Origin: Adiantum capillus-veneris
Lineage: Eukaryota; Streptophyta; Polypodiopsida; Polypodiales; Pteridaceae
Length of the DNA: 64,000 nt
NCBI GenBank assembly: GCA_014529385.2
Contig: CM043960.1
Coordinates: 32,349,396 to 32,413,395 of the forward strand
Direction of reading: 5' to 3'
Every line of letters starts with the position of its first letter. The stretch's first letter is position 1. A program made the position numbers and the translations under genes. This document shows positions 11,579 to 23,584 of this stretch, piece by piece. The notes beneath the pieces were generated by a model that did not search any database, was not told the DNA's origin, and saw only the letters and a list, made by a program, of their open reading frames with translations.

Positions 11579-13986
11579 ACTTCCACCACTGAAAAGAGGC
11601 AACAAAGTGTCATAAATATCTTGTCAGCTTACATTACTATCTCTAGTACATGACAACAAGGGTTGAACAGAATCGTCCACAAACACAACGTCCCATGAGA
11701 CACGCTTTGTTTGCGGATGATACAACCTGTAACCTTTGCTTTCGGCACTATAACCAACAAAAATACATTTGACAGCCTTATCATCCAATTTCCTACGCTG
11801 TTTTTGTGGCATCAAAGCATATGCCAAACAACCAAAAACATGCATGTGCTCAATAGAAGGTTTTCTATCATGCCATGCTTAATATGGAGTTATAGACTCC
11901 AAAGCTTTCATAGGACACCTGTTTACTACATAAGTGGCACACATGATGGCCTCAAGCCAAAATGAATGTGGAAAAGCTTGACTCTTGACCATACATCGTG
12001 CCATTTTCGTAAATGAATTATTTTTCCTCTTAGCAACACCATTTTTCTGAGGAATATAAGGCACTTTACATTGGTGTTTTATCCCACAACTAGCCCGAAA
12101 TACATTAAACTCATGAGACATATACTCCCCCCCTTGATCGGAACGGAGGGTGCCCATAGTACATTTTGAGACATGTTCAGCCATAGCCAAAAATTGCTTG
12201 AAGCACATAAATACTTTGGACTTTTCTTTAAGCGGATATACCCATGCATGCCTAGAGTAATCATCAATGAAAGTCACAACATAAAGGTAATTGCCCAAGG
12301 ATTTTGCATGGGCCCACAAACATCACTATGCACAAGCTGCAACCTGCATGTGGACCTAATTGAACCATCCTTTGGAAACTTTGAACGCTACATCTTACCC
12401 AAAATACAACCTTCACATAGGTGCTTCAAGAAGCGGAAAAGAAGCATCCATACCAGATTTGTGTAAACGCAACAAAAACTGGCAAAATTAGAATGCCCAA
12501 AACGTGCATGCCAAAGTTTTGCATCTGAAATAGCATTAGAATCCACAACTGTATTTGGAAAACTCTGTCCACACTTGTTATATATAGTGAGCTTATACAG
12601 CCCATGTCTTAAAATGCCAAATGCAACAATTTCATCACCGAAACTGAGATTATGTACTATATTTGTCATCCACAAATTCAACTACAAGACCAAGTCTAGC
12701 AAGTGCAGATACATACAAAAGATTCTTCTTGATCCCAAGTACATACAATGCATCAACAAGTGTGAAAGAACTGCCATCTGGAGTAGTAGGCACAATCTTT
12801 CCAACTCCCTTGACCGGATAAGAGGCATTGTTGGCACAAGTGACAGAATTCCCATGAGGGACATCCTTGAGAGAGGTAAACAAGTCATGATGAGAGGTAA
12901 TGTGCTTTGTAGCACCACTGTCAAAGTACCACACTTGAGTATCTACAGCAACTAAAAAACATGCATCATGGACAGAAGGATCATAAGTACACACTGCACT
13001 AAAAGCCCATTGTGTATCAACATCAGCATCAAAGTCTCCTTTCACAGAAGACTCAACAATAGCTGCATTTGTAGTGGAACCAGCCTCTTTGGCCTTCAAC
13101 CGAGGACATTGCTTGATCAAGTGATCATTAGCTTTACAATAATAGAAACACATCATCTTTTTACCCTTATCACTAGAATTCCTAGACGAATTGCTCCCAG
13201 CAGAAGCATTAGGAACATGCAATTTTCTACTCGCAGAACAACCATGAGAAGTGGCTACATTGCTGTTACCACCTTTTATTTGAGCAGCAATAAAGGCCTG
13301 TTCAACTGCACGTTTTCTAGTCTTGTTTCTTCTAAAAAGTGACTCTTGCAACAGTAATGTGCATAATGCATCAAAATTGACAACTTCATGATTTCCTTGG
13401 GTCATAAGTCTCCAAGTACTAGCAAAGTCTGGTAAGAATCTGGAAAGGCATCAAGAACAGTTTGCACAAGGGAACTGTATGAAATGACTTCACCTGCAAA
13501 AATAAGTTGCTCATTGATATCCTTTACACCAGTAAGGAAAGTGTCCATATCATCTTCCTCATGCATAATCTTTGACTCCAACTTTTTACACAACAATGCA
13601 ATTTTTGCCTCATTGCATAAAGACCAACCAGAATATCCCAAGCCCGTTTTGCAGATTTTGTTGATTGATTGTGAGGAGTAATAGTGTGCTTATAGACAAC
13701 ACAATCAATGCATGAGTCTGTGCATCCTTTACATCCCAATGAGCTTGCTCAGTTGTAGGCAAAACAACTCTAGCAGTAGCAACCATACCACCAAAACCCG
13801 CAACATGCTCAACATTGCCTACATCCTCATAAGCAAGATGTACGCCAATTCCCTGCACAATGTCCTAATCACCCTTTGACACAAGGACATGTTGCATGAT
13901 GTAAGCCCACATAGGGTAATTTTATCCATCCAATCTATCCTCTCACCAGCAGACATCTTAAACACATCTGTGTTGTCGTCAGCCAT
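11579..13986 (-). pseudogene. Copia C gag-protease-integrase, broken
   Basis: Gag starts at ATG 13986 (MADDNTDVFK) and loses frame after WMD. A UBN2-like segment lies at 13402-13641. The next frame (12650-13405) holds a variant zinc knuckle with an extra residue between its first cysteines (CFYYCKANDHLIKQC) and the protease site WYFDSGATKH. The pre-integrase finger is at about 12388-12560 (LWHARFGH, then CEGCILGK). The integrase core at 11879-12319 has FIDDYSR and LRSDQGGEY, but the catalytic glutamate is lysine (NGVAKRK where NGVAERK is normal). The tail MHVFGCLAYAL...VGYSAESKGYRLY is at 11624-11845. Multiple frameshifts and the E-to-K change make it inactive. Confidence 0.8.
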
Positions 13987-14296
13987 GGTGAATGCCTGCA
14001 CTTGATGTGAAAACTGCCCAAAAAGAGGAGAAACAAAGCGAGAGCAATACATGTTGTATAACACAAACTTAGAAGACTGTAAGGGACATGTTATGCAAAA
14101 AATGATACTGGCAAAAAATTCACAAAATGACGAAATAGCTTGCATAGTACTGCTTGCAGTGGAAATGGAGGCCGAAATGAGGCCGAATCCCAAAATATTT
14201 GTTGAACTGCGAACACTCACCAAAGCTCACAAAAATCAAAGAGAGTGAGCAGGTGTGTGCTGGAGCTGCTGGCGACTAAGCCTGGGAGGATGCAAC

Positions 14297-14310
14297 CTGC
14301 TCTGATACCA
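14297..14310 (-). other. Copia C primer binding site (tRNA-iMet)
   Basis: The minus strand reads TGGTATCAGAGCAGG directly after the LTR end, the standard plant initiator-Met primer site. Confidence 0.85.
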
Positions 14311-14312
14311 AT

Positions 14313-14541
14313 TATTGGAATTGGGGTTGCTGGAAAACACACATAGCTTAGAGAAGACAAAGGAAGCTCAAGGAGCACAACAAAGAGTGTATTACTTACT
14401 GTACAATGGAAAGATAATTTAGCCCTAGAGTGATGGGCGTATATACAATGCACGGGGGGGAAAACCTCCTAGTGAGGGAAAAAATGCCTTGACAGTTCTA
14501 AGTGTGTTCACACACATCACTACCACATGTATATGGTAACA
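14313..14541 (-). repeat. Copia C 5' LTR, 229 bp
   Basis: The minus strand begins TGTTACCATATACATG and ends CCAATTCCAATA. It aligns along its length with the LTRs at 24476-24704 and 25142-25369, so Copia A, C and E are one family with unusually short LTRs. The outer end at 14541 is the exact TG terminus. Confidence 0.85.
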
Positions 14542-16261
14542 GGGGGGAGTATATGTCTCATGAATTTAATGCATTTTTGGCTAGTAGTGGGATAAAACAC
14601 CAATGTACAGTGCCATATACGCCTCAACAAAATGGTGTTGCTGAGAGGAAACATAGGTCATTGACGGAAATGGCATGATGTATGGTCAAAAGACAAGTTT
14701 TTCCGCATTTGTTTTGGCTTGAGGCCATCATGTGTGCCACTTATGTACTTAATAGGTGTCCTACAAAAGCTTTGCAATCTATGAATCCTTATGAAGCATG
14801 GCATGATAGAAAGCCTTCTATTGAGAACATGCATGTTTTTGGCTGTTTGGCATATGCTTTGGTGCCACAAACACATCGCAAAAAATTAGATGATAAGACT
14901 GTCAAATGTATTTTTGTTGGTTATAGTGCTGAAAGCAAAGGTTACAGGTTGTATCATCTGCAAACAAAGTGTATCTTGGTCTCACGGGATGTTGTGTTTG
15001 TGGGATATGCTGTTCAACCCTTGCTGTCATGTACTAGAGATAGTAATGTAAGCTCACAAGACATTTATGACACTTTGTTGCCTCTTTTCAGTGGTGGAAG
15101 TTCGAATGTAAAGTCCAATGAGGCAAATGTACATCCTATGGGGTTTTCTAGATCAGCCTATTACTGATGTAGATGTACATGATGTCATGACGAGGAAAGG
15201 GCTGTGAATGACCAGGCTATAGAGGTATGCCAAAATGACTTGTGCATACTTTACGTGCAAGTAAATTTGATGCACCTTTGTCTAGTCATACTCGTTCAAA
15301 TTCTCGCCATGCATCTTGTGCATGAGGTTGTTATGCTTTGGCTGTGTCTAGCTTATGTGATATTGAGGAACCTTTGTCTTTTGATGGAAGCACAAAATTC
15401 AAAAAATTGGATGGCTGCCATGCAATCAGAATATGATGCACTTATAGAAATTGACACATGACTTTATGCGATTTGCCTCCTGGCAAAAAGGCCATTGGTA
15501 CAAAGTGGGTTTACAAGTTGAATGAAAACCGGATGGTGAGATTGATTGCTATAAGGCTTGACTTGTTGTAAAAGGTTATGCACATAAAAAAGGCATAGAT
15601 TATGAAGAGAATTTTGCTCCCACTTGTCGTATGACTACTGTGCATATGTTTTCTATGTGCATTGGCATCTCATTTTGTTTGGGATGTACATCAGTCAAAC
15701 ATCGTTACTTCTTTCTTGAATGGTGACATATTTGAGGAAGCTTATGTAACGTAGCCTCATGGTTTTTTCATTAAAGGGCATGAAGATAAAGTGTGCAAAT
15801 GTAAGAAATCTTTGTGTGGGTTGAAGCAATCTCCTCGTGCTTGGTATGGGAAGGCTGACACTCATTTGGTCAAACGAGGCTTTTGTAACAATCCAACAGA
15901 AATCACATTGTATGTAAAGCATGAGGGTGACTTCTCATTGTGGCTCTCTATGTGGATGATTTACTGATCACTGGACAAAATGAGAGACATATTGCTGAAT
16001 CTAAGGCTGATTTGAATACTACTTTCAAGATGAAAGATTTGGGGTTGTTGCATCATTACTTGGGTATATAGATTAAGGAGTGTGATGGTGGTATTGCCTT
16101 GTGTCATACAAGTTACACAAAGACATTGCTATGTAAGTTTGGACTTGAGGATTACAAACCTATTGTCACTCCCATGGAAACATGTTTGAAATTGAGTCTT
16201 CATGATACTATGATCCTGCTAATGTCACTCTTTACCAAGCTTTTGTTGGATGCCTCATTTA
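14542..16261 (+). pseudogene. Copia A integrase (C-terminal part) and RT, broken
   Basis: The frame starts in the integrase core at GGEYMSHEF and keeps the catalytic glutamate (NGVAERKH). A stop replaces R before CMVKRQVFPH. The integrase tail (FGCLAYALVPQTHRKKLDD, then VGYSAESKGYRLYHL) runs to about 15167. RT follows in shifting frames: SEYDALI at about 15430, then the region before PHGF, KSLCGLKQSPRAWYGK at about 15800 and a worn YxDD region at about 15950. Frameshifts and stops are frequent. Confidence 0.75.
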
Positions 16262-16509
16262 TGTAATTAAATATCTAATATTTAACCAACCCAAATGTTC
16301 TTATATTAAACTGATCATTTAATATGGGATAATAAACAGGAACAAGGGTTAGAATATAGACATGTGCTTATGGATCTATCTCAACATGGGGCCAATGGTG
16401 AAGGGGCCCAAATGAGATGGTCTGTCAAAGAGCAAGGTTAACTAATGAAGCTTAAAAGACTTAGGGTTAGCTTCATTAAATACCTCCAACGTTAGTGTTA
16501 AAAGTCCTT

Positions 16510-16695
16510 TGACCTTAAGCAAACTAGGGCTGAGCTTCAGGTGGGAACTCTACCTAAACTTAAGCAAGCTAGGGCTGTGCTTGAGGTGGGAACCCAACCT
16601 AAACTTAAGCAAGCTAGGACTGTGCTTGAGGTGGGAACCCGACCTAAACTTAAACAAGCTAGGGCTTTGCGTGAGGTGGGAACTCCACCTAAGGT
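16510..16695 (+). repeat. 45-bp minisatellite, about four units, inside Ra
   Basis: Units read approximately AACTTAAGCAAGCTAGGGCT then TGCTTGAGGTGGGAACCC, with a 45-bp period. Translation gives a 15-residue repeat (NLSKLGLCLRWEPNL and variants), but nothing else supports a protein. Confidence 0.85.
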
Positions 16696-17535
16696 GCTTG
16701 TCATGCTTGATGACTAAGGTACTTGAGGTACTTGTCACATTTAATGAGGAAGTTGCTTGAGAAGCTTCCTATGCATGGGGAGTAAGATGCTTGAGTCAAA
16801 AAGAGAACCTACACACTTAATGAGGAAGTTGCTTGAGAAACTTCCTATGCATAAAAATCTCAAAGTTAGGGGAATTCTAAAAGAGCACATGGGACACATG
16901 TCAGACTCTCACTAAGCTTAACCACATGGTGTGTTTGAATGCTATTGGTTGGGCTAAAGAGGGGTCCAATGAGCTTCTACTTCCATCTAACAAATATCTA
17001 GATATTTTCAAGAGCTCTCTCTCTAAGGGGTAAGGAGGACACTTGTCAAAAGACTACCCATGTGCTTGACTGCATGTTGCATGTGATTGGCTAAGGGGAG
17101 AGGGGTCCAATGAGCTTGTAACATGTAAAAATTTCGCCCAAAGCAAGGAAGGAGGGTGCTAGGGGGATATACTCCACACACACACACACACACACTCATT
17201 TGCAAGGCCATTCTCACTTGGTGAAAGTTGAGGAACACCACCTCCTTCTCCAAGCTTGTGAGAGTGAAAGCCTACACCAACACTCTTGGCTATGGAATGC
17301 AAATCCAACCAAGAGTCATGCTTCAATGCTTAAGCTTTCCATCTTCTCCATCTTCATTACTATGCTATTATGTATGCTAGCAAGAAGAGTAATGCTAAGT
17401 GAGGAATTATCTCTTTCTCCTATGGAATGTTTCTTCTTCCTCTTCCCTATCCTCATTCCCCGCTAGCTCTCTCCACCTTCGAAGGTGTTTGAGGCCTTGG
17501 GACTGAGGCTTGGGATAGTTAATTCTTTCTACAAG

Positions 17536-17790
17536 TTTATGCTATGCTTGTGATGCATGAAGCTTTTCTCTTCATTGCATCACGTAGGTCACAAGGAACA
17601 CAAAGATTGTATTATACCACGTCTCTCTTGATAGGAGAAACTATAATACAAATGCCTACAAGTTTATGTTATGATTGTGATGCATGAAGCTTTCCATCTT
17701 CATTGCATCACGTAGGTCACAAGGAACACAAAGATTGTATTGTACCAAGTCTTTCTTGATGGGAGAAACTATAATACAAACGCCTATTGG
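17536..17790 (+). repeat. Tandem duplication, about 120-bp unit, inside Ra
   Basis: The block from ACAAGTTTATG...GCATGAAGCTT through GAAACTATAATACAAA occurs twice in direct order with few differences. A single copy of it is present in the related repeat at 49180-49290. Confidence 0.8.
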
Positions 17791-18011
17791 AGGGGGACCG
17801 GCTCCATACGAATCCGGTCCTCAACTATTGTCATGTTCTCTAAACTCTCTCTCTTGCAAAAGTATTGTTCATGCCAAGTTAACTAAGTACCATGTTTATG
17901 TTGCTACCGTCAATTAAGTTCACCCGCTATGCTCACAAAGTAATCTCTCAAAGTGCTTCACTTAATTTCCTAATTTCTCTACTCGCAAAGTTCATAGGCC
18001 ATTTCCATTAC

Positions 18012-18094
18012 ATTTATATATGCAACATGAAGTCGTATATTCAGTTTGCACTCTCATAGGTCATCAGATTTATGCATAGACCAGGGTCTAAGCA
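18012..18094 (+). pseudogene. Copia A RT C-terminal fragment between two insertions
   Basis: Encodes YxCNMKSYIQFALS then VIRFMH, matching YVCNTRPYIQFAVS and VIRFMHS of Copia E at about 27135-27205. It ends with AAGCA (18090-18094), the left TSD of Copia B. Confidence 0.8.
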
Positions 18095-18357
18095 TGAAGG
18101 GGAGGAGATGGGAGCACAATGGAAGAGGAATACACACGCACACACTCACACACACACACCACCATAGCCACACACACAGGTTGAAGGGGGAGAGCCAACG
18201 TACTGTATGCCCCCTTTCTTTCTTTTCTTATCTTATGCACTAAGGCACAATACACATTGTACTTAGTGTTAGTGGCTCACACAAGTGTATAGTTATACAC
18301 TTAGGGTTAGTGGCAGTTAGTGATGGGTGGTCGGCCACATGGCCATTAAACCAAACA
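18095..18357 (-). repeat. Copia B 3' LTR
   Basis: Plus-strand ends are TGAAGGGGAGGAG and AAACCAAACA. It contains a CA-rich microsatellite. Its right side abuts the polypurine tract (minus strand ATCAAGTGGGAGGA, about 18358-18371). Confidence 0.9.
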
Positions 18358-18371
18358 TCCTCCCACTTGAT
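18358..18371 (-). other. Copia B polypurine tract
   Basis: The minus strand reads CATCAAGTGGGAGGA immediately before the 3' LTR, the usual plant Copia plus-strand primer. Confidence 0.75.
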
Positions 18372-18412
18372 GGCCAATCTGGGAGACTATAAGAATGGAA
18401 GAGAACCACTCT

Positions 18413-19975
18413 TCACCCAATGCCCATCATCTCACGATAGTGCTGAAACGGATGGCTGGAGAGACTCTTAGTGAGTGCATCCACTGTGTTCGCTGACGTA
18501 GGAATCTTCACTAAATCAAGGCTCTTGTTTGCCAGACATTCACGACTGAAGTGATAACGCACATCAATGTATTTCGTTCTGGAATGAAACACTGGATTTT
18601 TAGCCAAGGCAATAGTACTCGACTGTCACAATGAAGAACTGGTATACATTGCTCCAATCCAAGATCTTTCACTAGGTGAGCAAGCCAAATAGCTTCTTTG
18701 CATGCTTCAATCAATGCAACATACTCTGCCTTTGTGGTAGAAATTGATGTACAATCTTGAAGAACAGATATCCAAGAAATAGCAGAACCAGCAAATGTGT
18801 AAATCCAACCTGTTGTTTTACGACTGTCAATACAGCCTGCATAATCACTGTCTACAAATCCCTGAATGGATGACTCTCCACGACCATAGCATAACCATCT
18901 ATCTGCAGTGCCACTCAAGCATCTAAGAATTGACTTGACAACATCCCAATGCTTTTTACCAGGGTTAGACATAAATCTGCTGACAACTCCCACTGCATGT
19001 GCAATGTCAGGTCTTGTAGCCACCATGGCATACATGAGACTACCACAAGATGAAGCATAAGAAACCTTAGCCATCGCATATTTTTCCTTAGTAGATTTGG
19101 GACAATCGTTCTTGCTAAGTTTCAAATATGCAGGCAATGGAGTACTCAAGGCCTTCCCCTTCTGCAAGTTGAAACGATCAAGAACCTTGTGCACATACTC
19201 TTTTTGAGGAAGGTACAACAACCTCTTCTTACGATAACGAGTAATGCGCATACCCAAAATGTGATTGGCTTCACCCAAATCTTTCAGTGTCAAATTGACT
19301 TTTCAGCTTGGTTTTCAAGTCAGCAATGTCCTTCTTAGAATGACCAGCAATAAGTATGTCATCTACATAAAGGATAAGCATAATAAGCTGTCCATTTGGT
19401 TGTCTTTTCATGTAAATACATGGATACTCATTACTGCGCTTATAGCCTAGGGAACAGATAAATGCATCAAACTTGTGATACCATTGTCTAGACAATTGCT
19501 TCAAGCCATAGAGACCTTTCAAAAGCTTACAGACCAAATGTTCCTTGCCCTTTAGCACAGACCCTTCAGGTTGCTGCATATAAATCTCTTCCTTGAGATC
19601 ACCATGTAAGAAAGCTGTAATGACATCCATTTGATCAAGTTCCATATCTTCAGTGGCAACCAAAGCAAGCAACATTCTTAGAGTGGTCATCTTGACCACT
19701 GGAGAAAAGATTTCCTGGAAATCGACACCATATTATTGCTTGAAACCTTTGGCCACTAAACGAGCTTTGTAATTGTCAATCTTCTTCTTGTAAGCCCATT
19801 TACAAGGCAATGCTTTCCTACCTTTTGGCAATGGAACATGTTTCCATGTTTTGTTCTTTGCAATACTGGACATCTCCCTCTTCATAGTGTGTTCCCATTG
19901 AACCTTATCAATGGCTAGCATAGCCTCTTTGTAACAAGAAGGCTCACCACTGTCTGTCAGCAAAACAAAATCCAC
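18413..19975 (-). pseudogene. Copia B reverse transcriptase-RNase H, broken
   Basis: RT starts in the frame ending at 19733 (EMSSIAKNKTWKHVPLP, CKWAYKKK, YKARLVAKGF). A stop follows FKQ, then 19271-19699 holds MDVITAFLHGDL, LYGLKQLSRQWYHK and the catalytic LYVDDILIAG. A frameshift leads to 18511-19293 with GMRITRYR, TRPDIAHAVGVVSRFM and RNase H motifs (GFVDSDYAGC, SISTTKAEYVAL). A last shift gives 18413-18607 ending LTKSL...MMGIG. The active-site YVDD is intact, and only a few indels or stops separate the frames, which agrees with a fairly recent insertion. Confidence 0.85.
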
Positions 19976-20127
19976 GCCTGGAACAAAACGTTCTGGCGAA
20001 TGTGAGACTCTTTGAGATCTCCGTTGTTGATCAAAACTCGTACTAGCGTGTGAAGTAATGGGCTAGGGAGCTATCTGGATAGGAGGTGATACATCGGAAG
20101 ATGTCACTTTCCAGAATTCAACCTCTT

Positions 20128-21002
20128 TCACTGGCTGTTTATGCATCTTAGTCTCATTAAAGACAACATCACTACTACGATCACTAATCGACTTTTCGGA
20201 TCCCATAAATGATAGCCAAATTGACCATCTACACCATAGCCAATGAAGATGCATTTCCGGGATTTAGGATCTAGCTTAGCACGCAACTCCTTGGGTACAT
20301 GTGCATAAACGTCACAACTAAATGTGCGGAGTTTTTCATAAGACAATTTATGTCCTGACCATAACTCCAAAGGTACACGAAACTGTAACGAAGCATGTGG
20401 TGATCTATTGATCAAGTACATGGCTGTGTATAATGCTTCAGCCCAAAATGCTTGCGGTAAATTAGCTTGTGATAGCATAGACATAATCTGCTCTTGGATG
20501 GTCCTATTCATTTGTTCTGCAACACATTTTGTGCAGGGGTATAAGGAGTTGTAAACTCACGCTTAATTCCCCTACTTGAGTAGAAGTCTGTAAACTCTTT
20601 GGAGACATATTCTCCACCATTGTTTGAGCATAAAGCTTTCAACTTATGCACAGACTGAGTTTCAACACTTGATAAGAACTTGTTGAAGCAAGAAAAGGTC
20701 TCATCTTTAGACTTCATGGCATAGACCCAAACATGCCGTGTTGCATTGTCAATGAATGTGACATAATAGGACGCACCACCATGGGATTTAGAAGGCATAG
20801 GCCCACATAAATCACTGTGCACAAGCTCTAAGGGTTTTCTTTCTTTGTCAAAAGAATGTGTACGATGTGTCCGTGTTTGCTTTCCATATTGACAGTGCTC
20901 ACAAAAGGGAAAATCTGAAAATGACAAAGACGGTAAGTAGCCCAAACGAGGGAGTGTCTCCATTCCCTTCTTTGACATATGTCCTAACCGGCTGTGCCAC
21001 AA
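20128..21002 (-). pseudogene. Copia B integrase, broken
   Basis: The zinc-binding part reads MWHSRLGHMSKKG and CEHCQYGK. In the core the first aspartate is present (HSDLCGP), but the second catalytic position reads CSNNGGEY where SDNGGEY is normal, so Asp is replaced by Asn. A single-base deletion after TPAQN truncates the frame at 20508. In the next frame the segment continues (MNRTIQEQIMSML, FWAEALYTAMYLINRSP) to 20128, with the tail CIFIGYGVDGQFGYHLWDP. The Asp loss and the frameshift disable it. Confidence 0.85.
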
Positions 21003-22398
21003 AGCAACAGTGGCAGCTCGGTTACAGAAAGAACACTGTTTTTATTAGATATAAAAAGAGGATAAAGTGAACCAACTTTAGAACCATGGGCTATAATAAG
21101 ATGACCCTTCGCAATACTCCAAGATTGCTGATGAAAAGGGACTTTGTAACCCAAGTCATCAAGACGTCCAACCAAAATCAGATTGCATGTCAAGGCTGGA
21201 ACATGACACACATTATGGATAATAAACTTCACCCCATTTGCCATAACCATGGCAATATCACCTACGCCAACAATGTCATAAGAGTAGCTGTCACCAAGTG
21301 TAACAGAGCCAATGGTTTCCTTGTATGTAGTAAACCAATGCCTATGAGGTGTGACATGCAACGAAGCACCCGAATCAAGAATCCATGTATGGGATACTTC
21401 ACCACTAACAAGGAGTTCAACTGGCATAGAACTCTGCAAAGATAGATTTTCTTGTGCATCATAAAAGATATCATTATTTTCAGTCAGCATATTAATGTCT
21501 TGCGCATCACTGTCATCTTGGACTATGTTCAGTTCTTCAATCTTAATCAAACTCTTTGGTTTATCCTCTATTTCATTATAATCTTTACCCTTACCTTTGC
21601 CCTTTTCTTTGTCACACTTCCAAGCATAACAATCCTTCTTTATGTGACTAAACTTATCACAATAATGACATTGAACATTGCGGCGACCATGAGAATTTGA
21701 TCTATCCTTTGATGCATCTCTATTGCCCTCTTTCTTGGACTCACATTGTGAAGAACGGCCCTTACGTTGCTTATCATCCCTTTGCACATAACGAGCTTCG
21801 CCATGATGGGAGCTAGTCATGGTCTTTCGACGCATCTCCTCTGACAAAAGTGCACTAGTAACATCATCGTACTTTAGCGTACCATTAGGAGCATGGTTAC
21901 TAACAGATGTGCAAAAGATATCCCAAGAGGGTGGCCAACGAACAAAGCAAAAAGATTGCTTTCATCTCATCATCAATGGTCATGCACTATGCACGAATCT
22001 GGGCACCAAGAGAATCAAAATCATTGATATGGCTGGCAATGCTAGCTGACTTCTTCGTACGAAGGTTGAAAAGTTTTCTCATCAAGAAAACCTTATTGCT
22101 AGCCGTATCCCTTTTGTAAGTGTCGCATAATTTCTGCCATAAAGCATGAGCAGTCTCGCATTCTAACACTAAAAAGTACACCGACTCTCCAAGGTGCAAT
22201 CTAATCGTAGACCTGCATAGCTCATCAAGCTCCTCCCACTGAAATTGAGTCATGTGCATATCTTCAGTTCTAGCCGCATAGGTAATAGGCAACCTTCTTT
22301 TGGACAAGCACATCATGCATTTGGTTCTTCCAAAGCTGAAAATTAGTGCCATCAAACTTCTTTATGTCATAAATGTCACGGTCTTTGCTAGCAGACAT
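20984..22398 (-). pseudogene. Copia B gag and protease, broken
   Basis: Gag starts at ATG 22398 (MSASKDRDIYDIKKFDG, then FQLWKNQMHDVL). A frameshift near 22290 leads to the UBN2 part (ELDELCRSTIRLHLGES, ALWQKLCDTYKRDTASNKV). After another break, 20984-21847 carries the zinc knuckle CHYCDKFSHIKKDC and the protease site TWILDSGASLHVTPHRHWF. It ends in LPLLLCGTAG, just overlapping the integrase frame. Confidence 0.85.
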
Positions 22399-23357
22399 GG
22401 TGACAAAACTACCAAAAGATTCTGGGAAAATTTTGGCAGAGTCTCCTTTGTATTTGGGACTATGTCAACCAAAATACGAGACAAAATGACCAAGTATGTC
22501 ACTCACAAAGCATAAAAGAGAGCAATGCCTCTCAAAAGCACACTGTATAGAGACCAACTGAGGCACATAAACTGTCAAACTGACCATAGACCACCAACTC
22601 GGCGTCAAAAGCACCTATACCACTCTATACATGTCCTATGGCGAGGCCTTGTAAGGGATGCTCCAGCTACCTGTATCACTGAAGGTATCTCCACATTTGA
22701 GAATACCCCAGCTCAATGAAAACCTCATGCTATCGACTCTCAACAACGTAGGTTATGCAGCAAAACGCATAGCCAAGTCTCAAAAATGGCTATCTTCCGG
22801 ACCAAGTCTCAGAAATGGCAGGGACAACTGTACTAGCCAAAAGACGGCTCCATAAAAGCGCATAATGGCAGTATCCACAAAGACGTACAAGTTTGTCAAG
22901 ACGCTCAAACAGGCATCAAAAGCATGTGCATGCAAATAAACATCCCTGCAGGGAGTCAAACTGCTCTCAAAAGAGCTCAAACATTGTCAAAAGTGTCAAC
23001 ATATGCATGTACGCATAAACAATTGCATCCACTGGAACCATAATATCGCAAGCATTGAAACCTGTAGCCTGTGAGTCAATGCCGATGTCGTAGCCAAAGC
23101 CGAAAGCGAGGTCGAGAAACACATAGAAAGCTAACCAAGCCGCTCTATGTACCTGTACCTGTACCTGTAGTTGAAGAAGACAATGCCATCAAACTCCCAC
23201 TCTATGTGTGTGTATGAGGCCACTATAAAAGAGGCTACACACTCTCAAATGAACCGTGGGCTCTTGTAGATGGAAGAGACTGCAACAATGGTATCTGTAA
23301 CTCGCTATGGAAGCTCTACAACACAAACTGCCAAAAGAAGGCTGAAGGGGAGGAGCT

Positions 23358-23582
23358 CTGATACCATATGAAGGGGAGGAGCTGGGAATTTCAGCTCCTG
23401 AACCGTAGCTCGAATGGGATTTCTGATGGCTCGAATAGCTCTGAAAGGGGGGTGAAACGGCAGGACACTTGCTGGAAACGCTCTCGGGAATTTGCCAATG
23501 GAAAAATCAAAATCGTGTTTGCACTATTGAAAGTGCGCGCACGCATGGAAACGATTTCAGAAATGAAATCACTCTGATACCA
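23358..23582 (-). other. Copia B: two tandem primer-site/LTR-edge modules
   Basis: A TGGTATCAGAG primer site abuts the 5' LTR (23572-23582). A second, perfect TGGTATCAGAGC lies about 213 bp further in (23360-23371), again preceded by an LTR-edge sequence CAGCTCCTCCCCTTCA. The inner module matches the LTR terminus better than the outer one. The 3' LTR lacks the extra 210 bp. Confidence 0.75.
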
Positions 23583-23584
23583 GA

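Larger units (their letters stand above)
11579..14541 (-). mobile_element. Copia C, 5' half only (LTR-gag-protease-integrase), minus strand
   Basis: The 5' LTR (14313-14541), a tRNA-iMet primer site, gag, protease and integrase follow in order on the minus strand. The element stops abruptly at 11579, just after the integrase C-terminal region, where it abuts the unrelated Copia D. RT, RNase H and 3' LTR are missing. At 14541 the exact LTR terminus abuts the integrase of the plus-strand Copia A, as expected if C inserted there and its 3' half and left flank were later lost. Confidence 0.75.
16262..18011. repeat. R-family dispersed repeat, copy Ra (about 1.75 kb)
   Basis: It splits the Copia A segment coding GCLIYV. 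The flanks share ATTTA (16257-16261 and 18012-18016), and the ends are TGTAAT and ATTAC(A), so it may be an LTR-like unit with a 4-5 bp TSD; the end is ambiguous by one base. It has no ORF of note. Blocks recur at 45.1-49.5 kb: AATATCTAAT near the start, CTGATCATTTAATATGGG, GAGGCCTTGGGA/GAGGTCTTGGGA, and GAATCCGGTCCTCAACTATT near the end. It contains a 45-bp minisatellite and a tandem duplication (about 17536-17790). Confidence 0.7.

Noticed and set aside
16509-16760. 83-codon repetitive ORF
   Set aside because: Product of the 45-bp minisatellite in repeat Ra.
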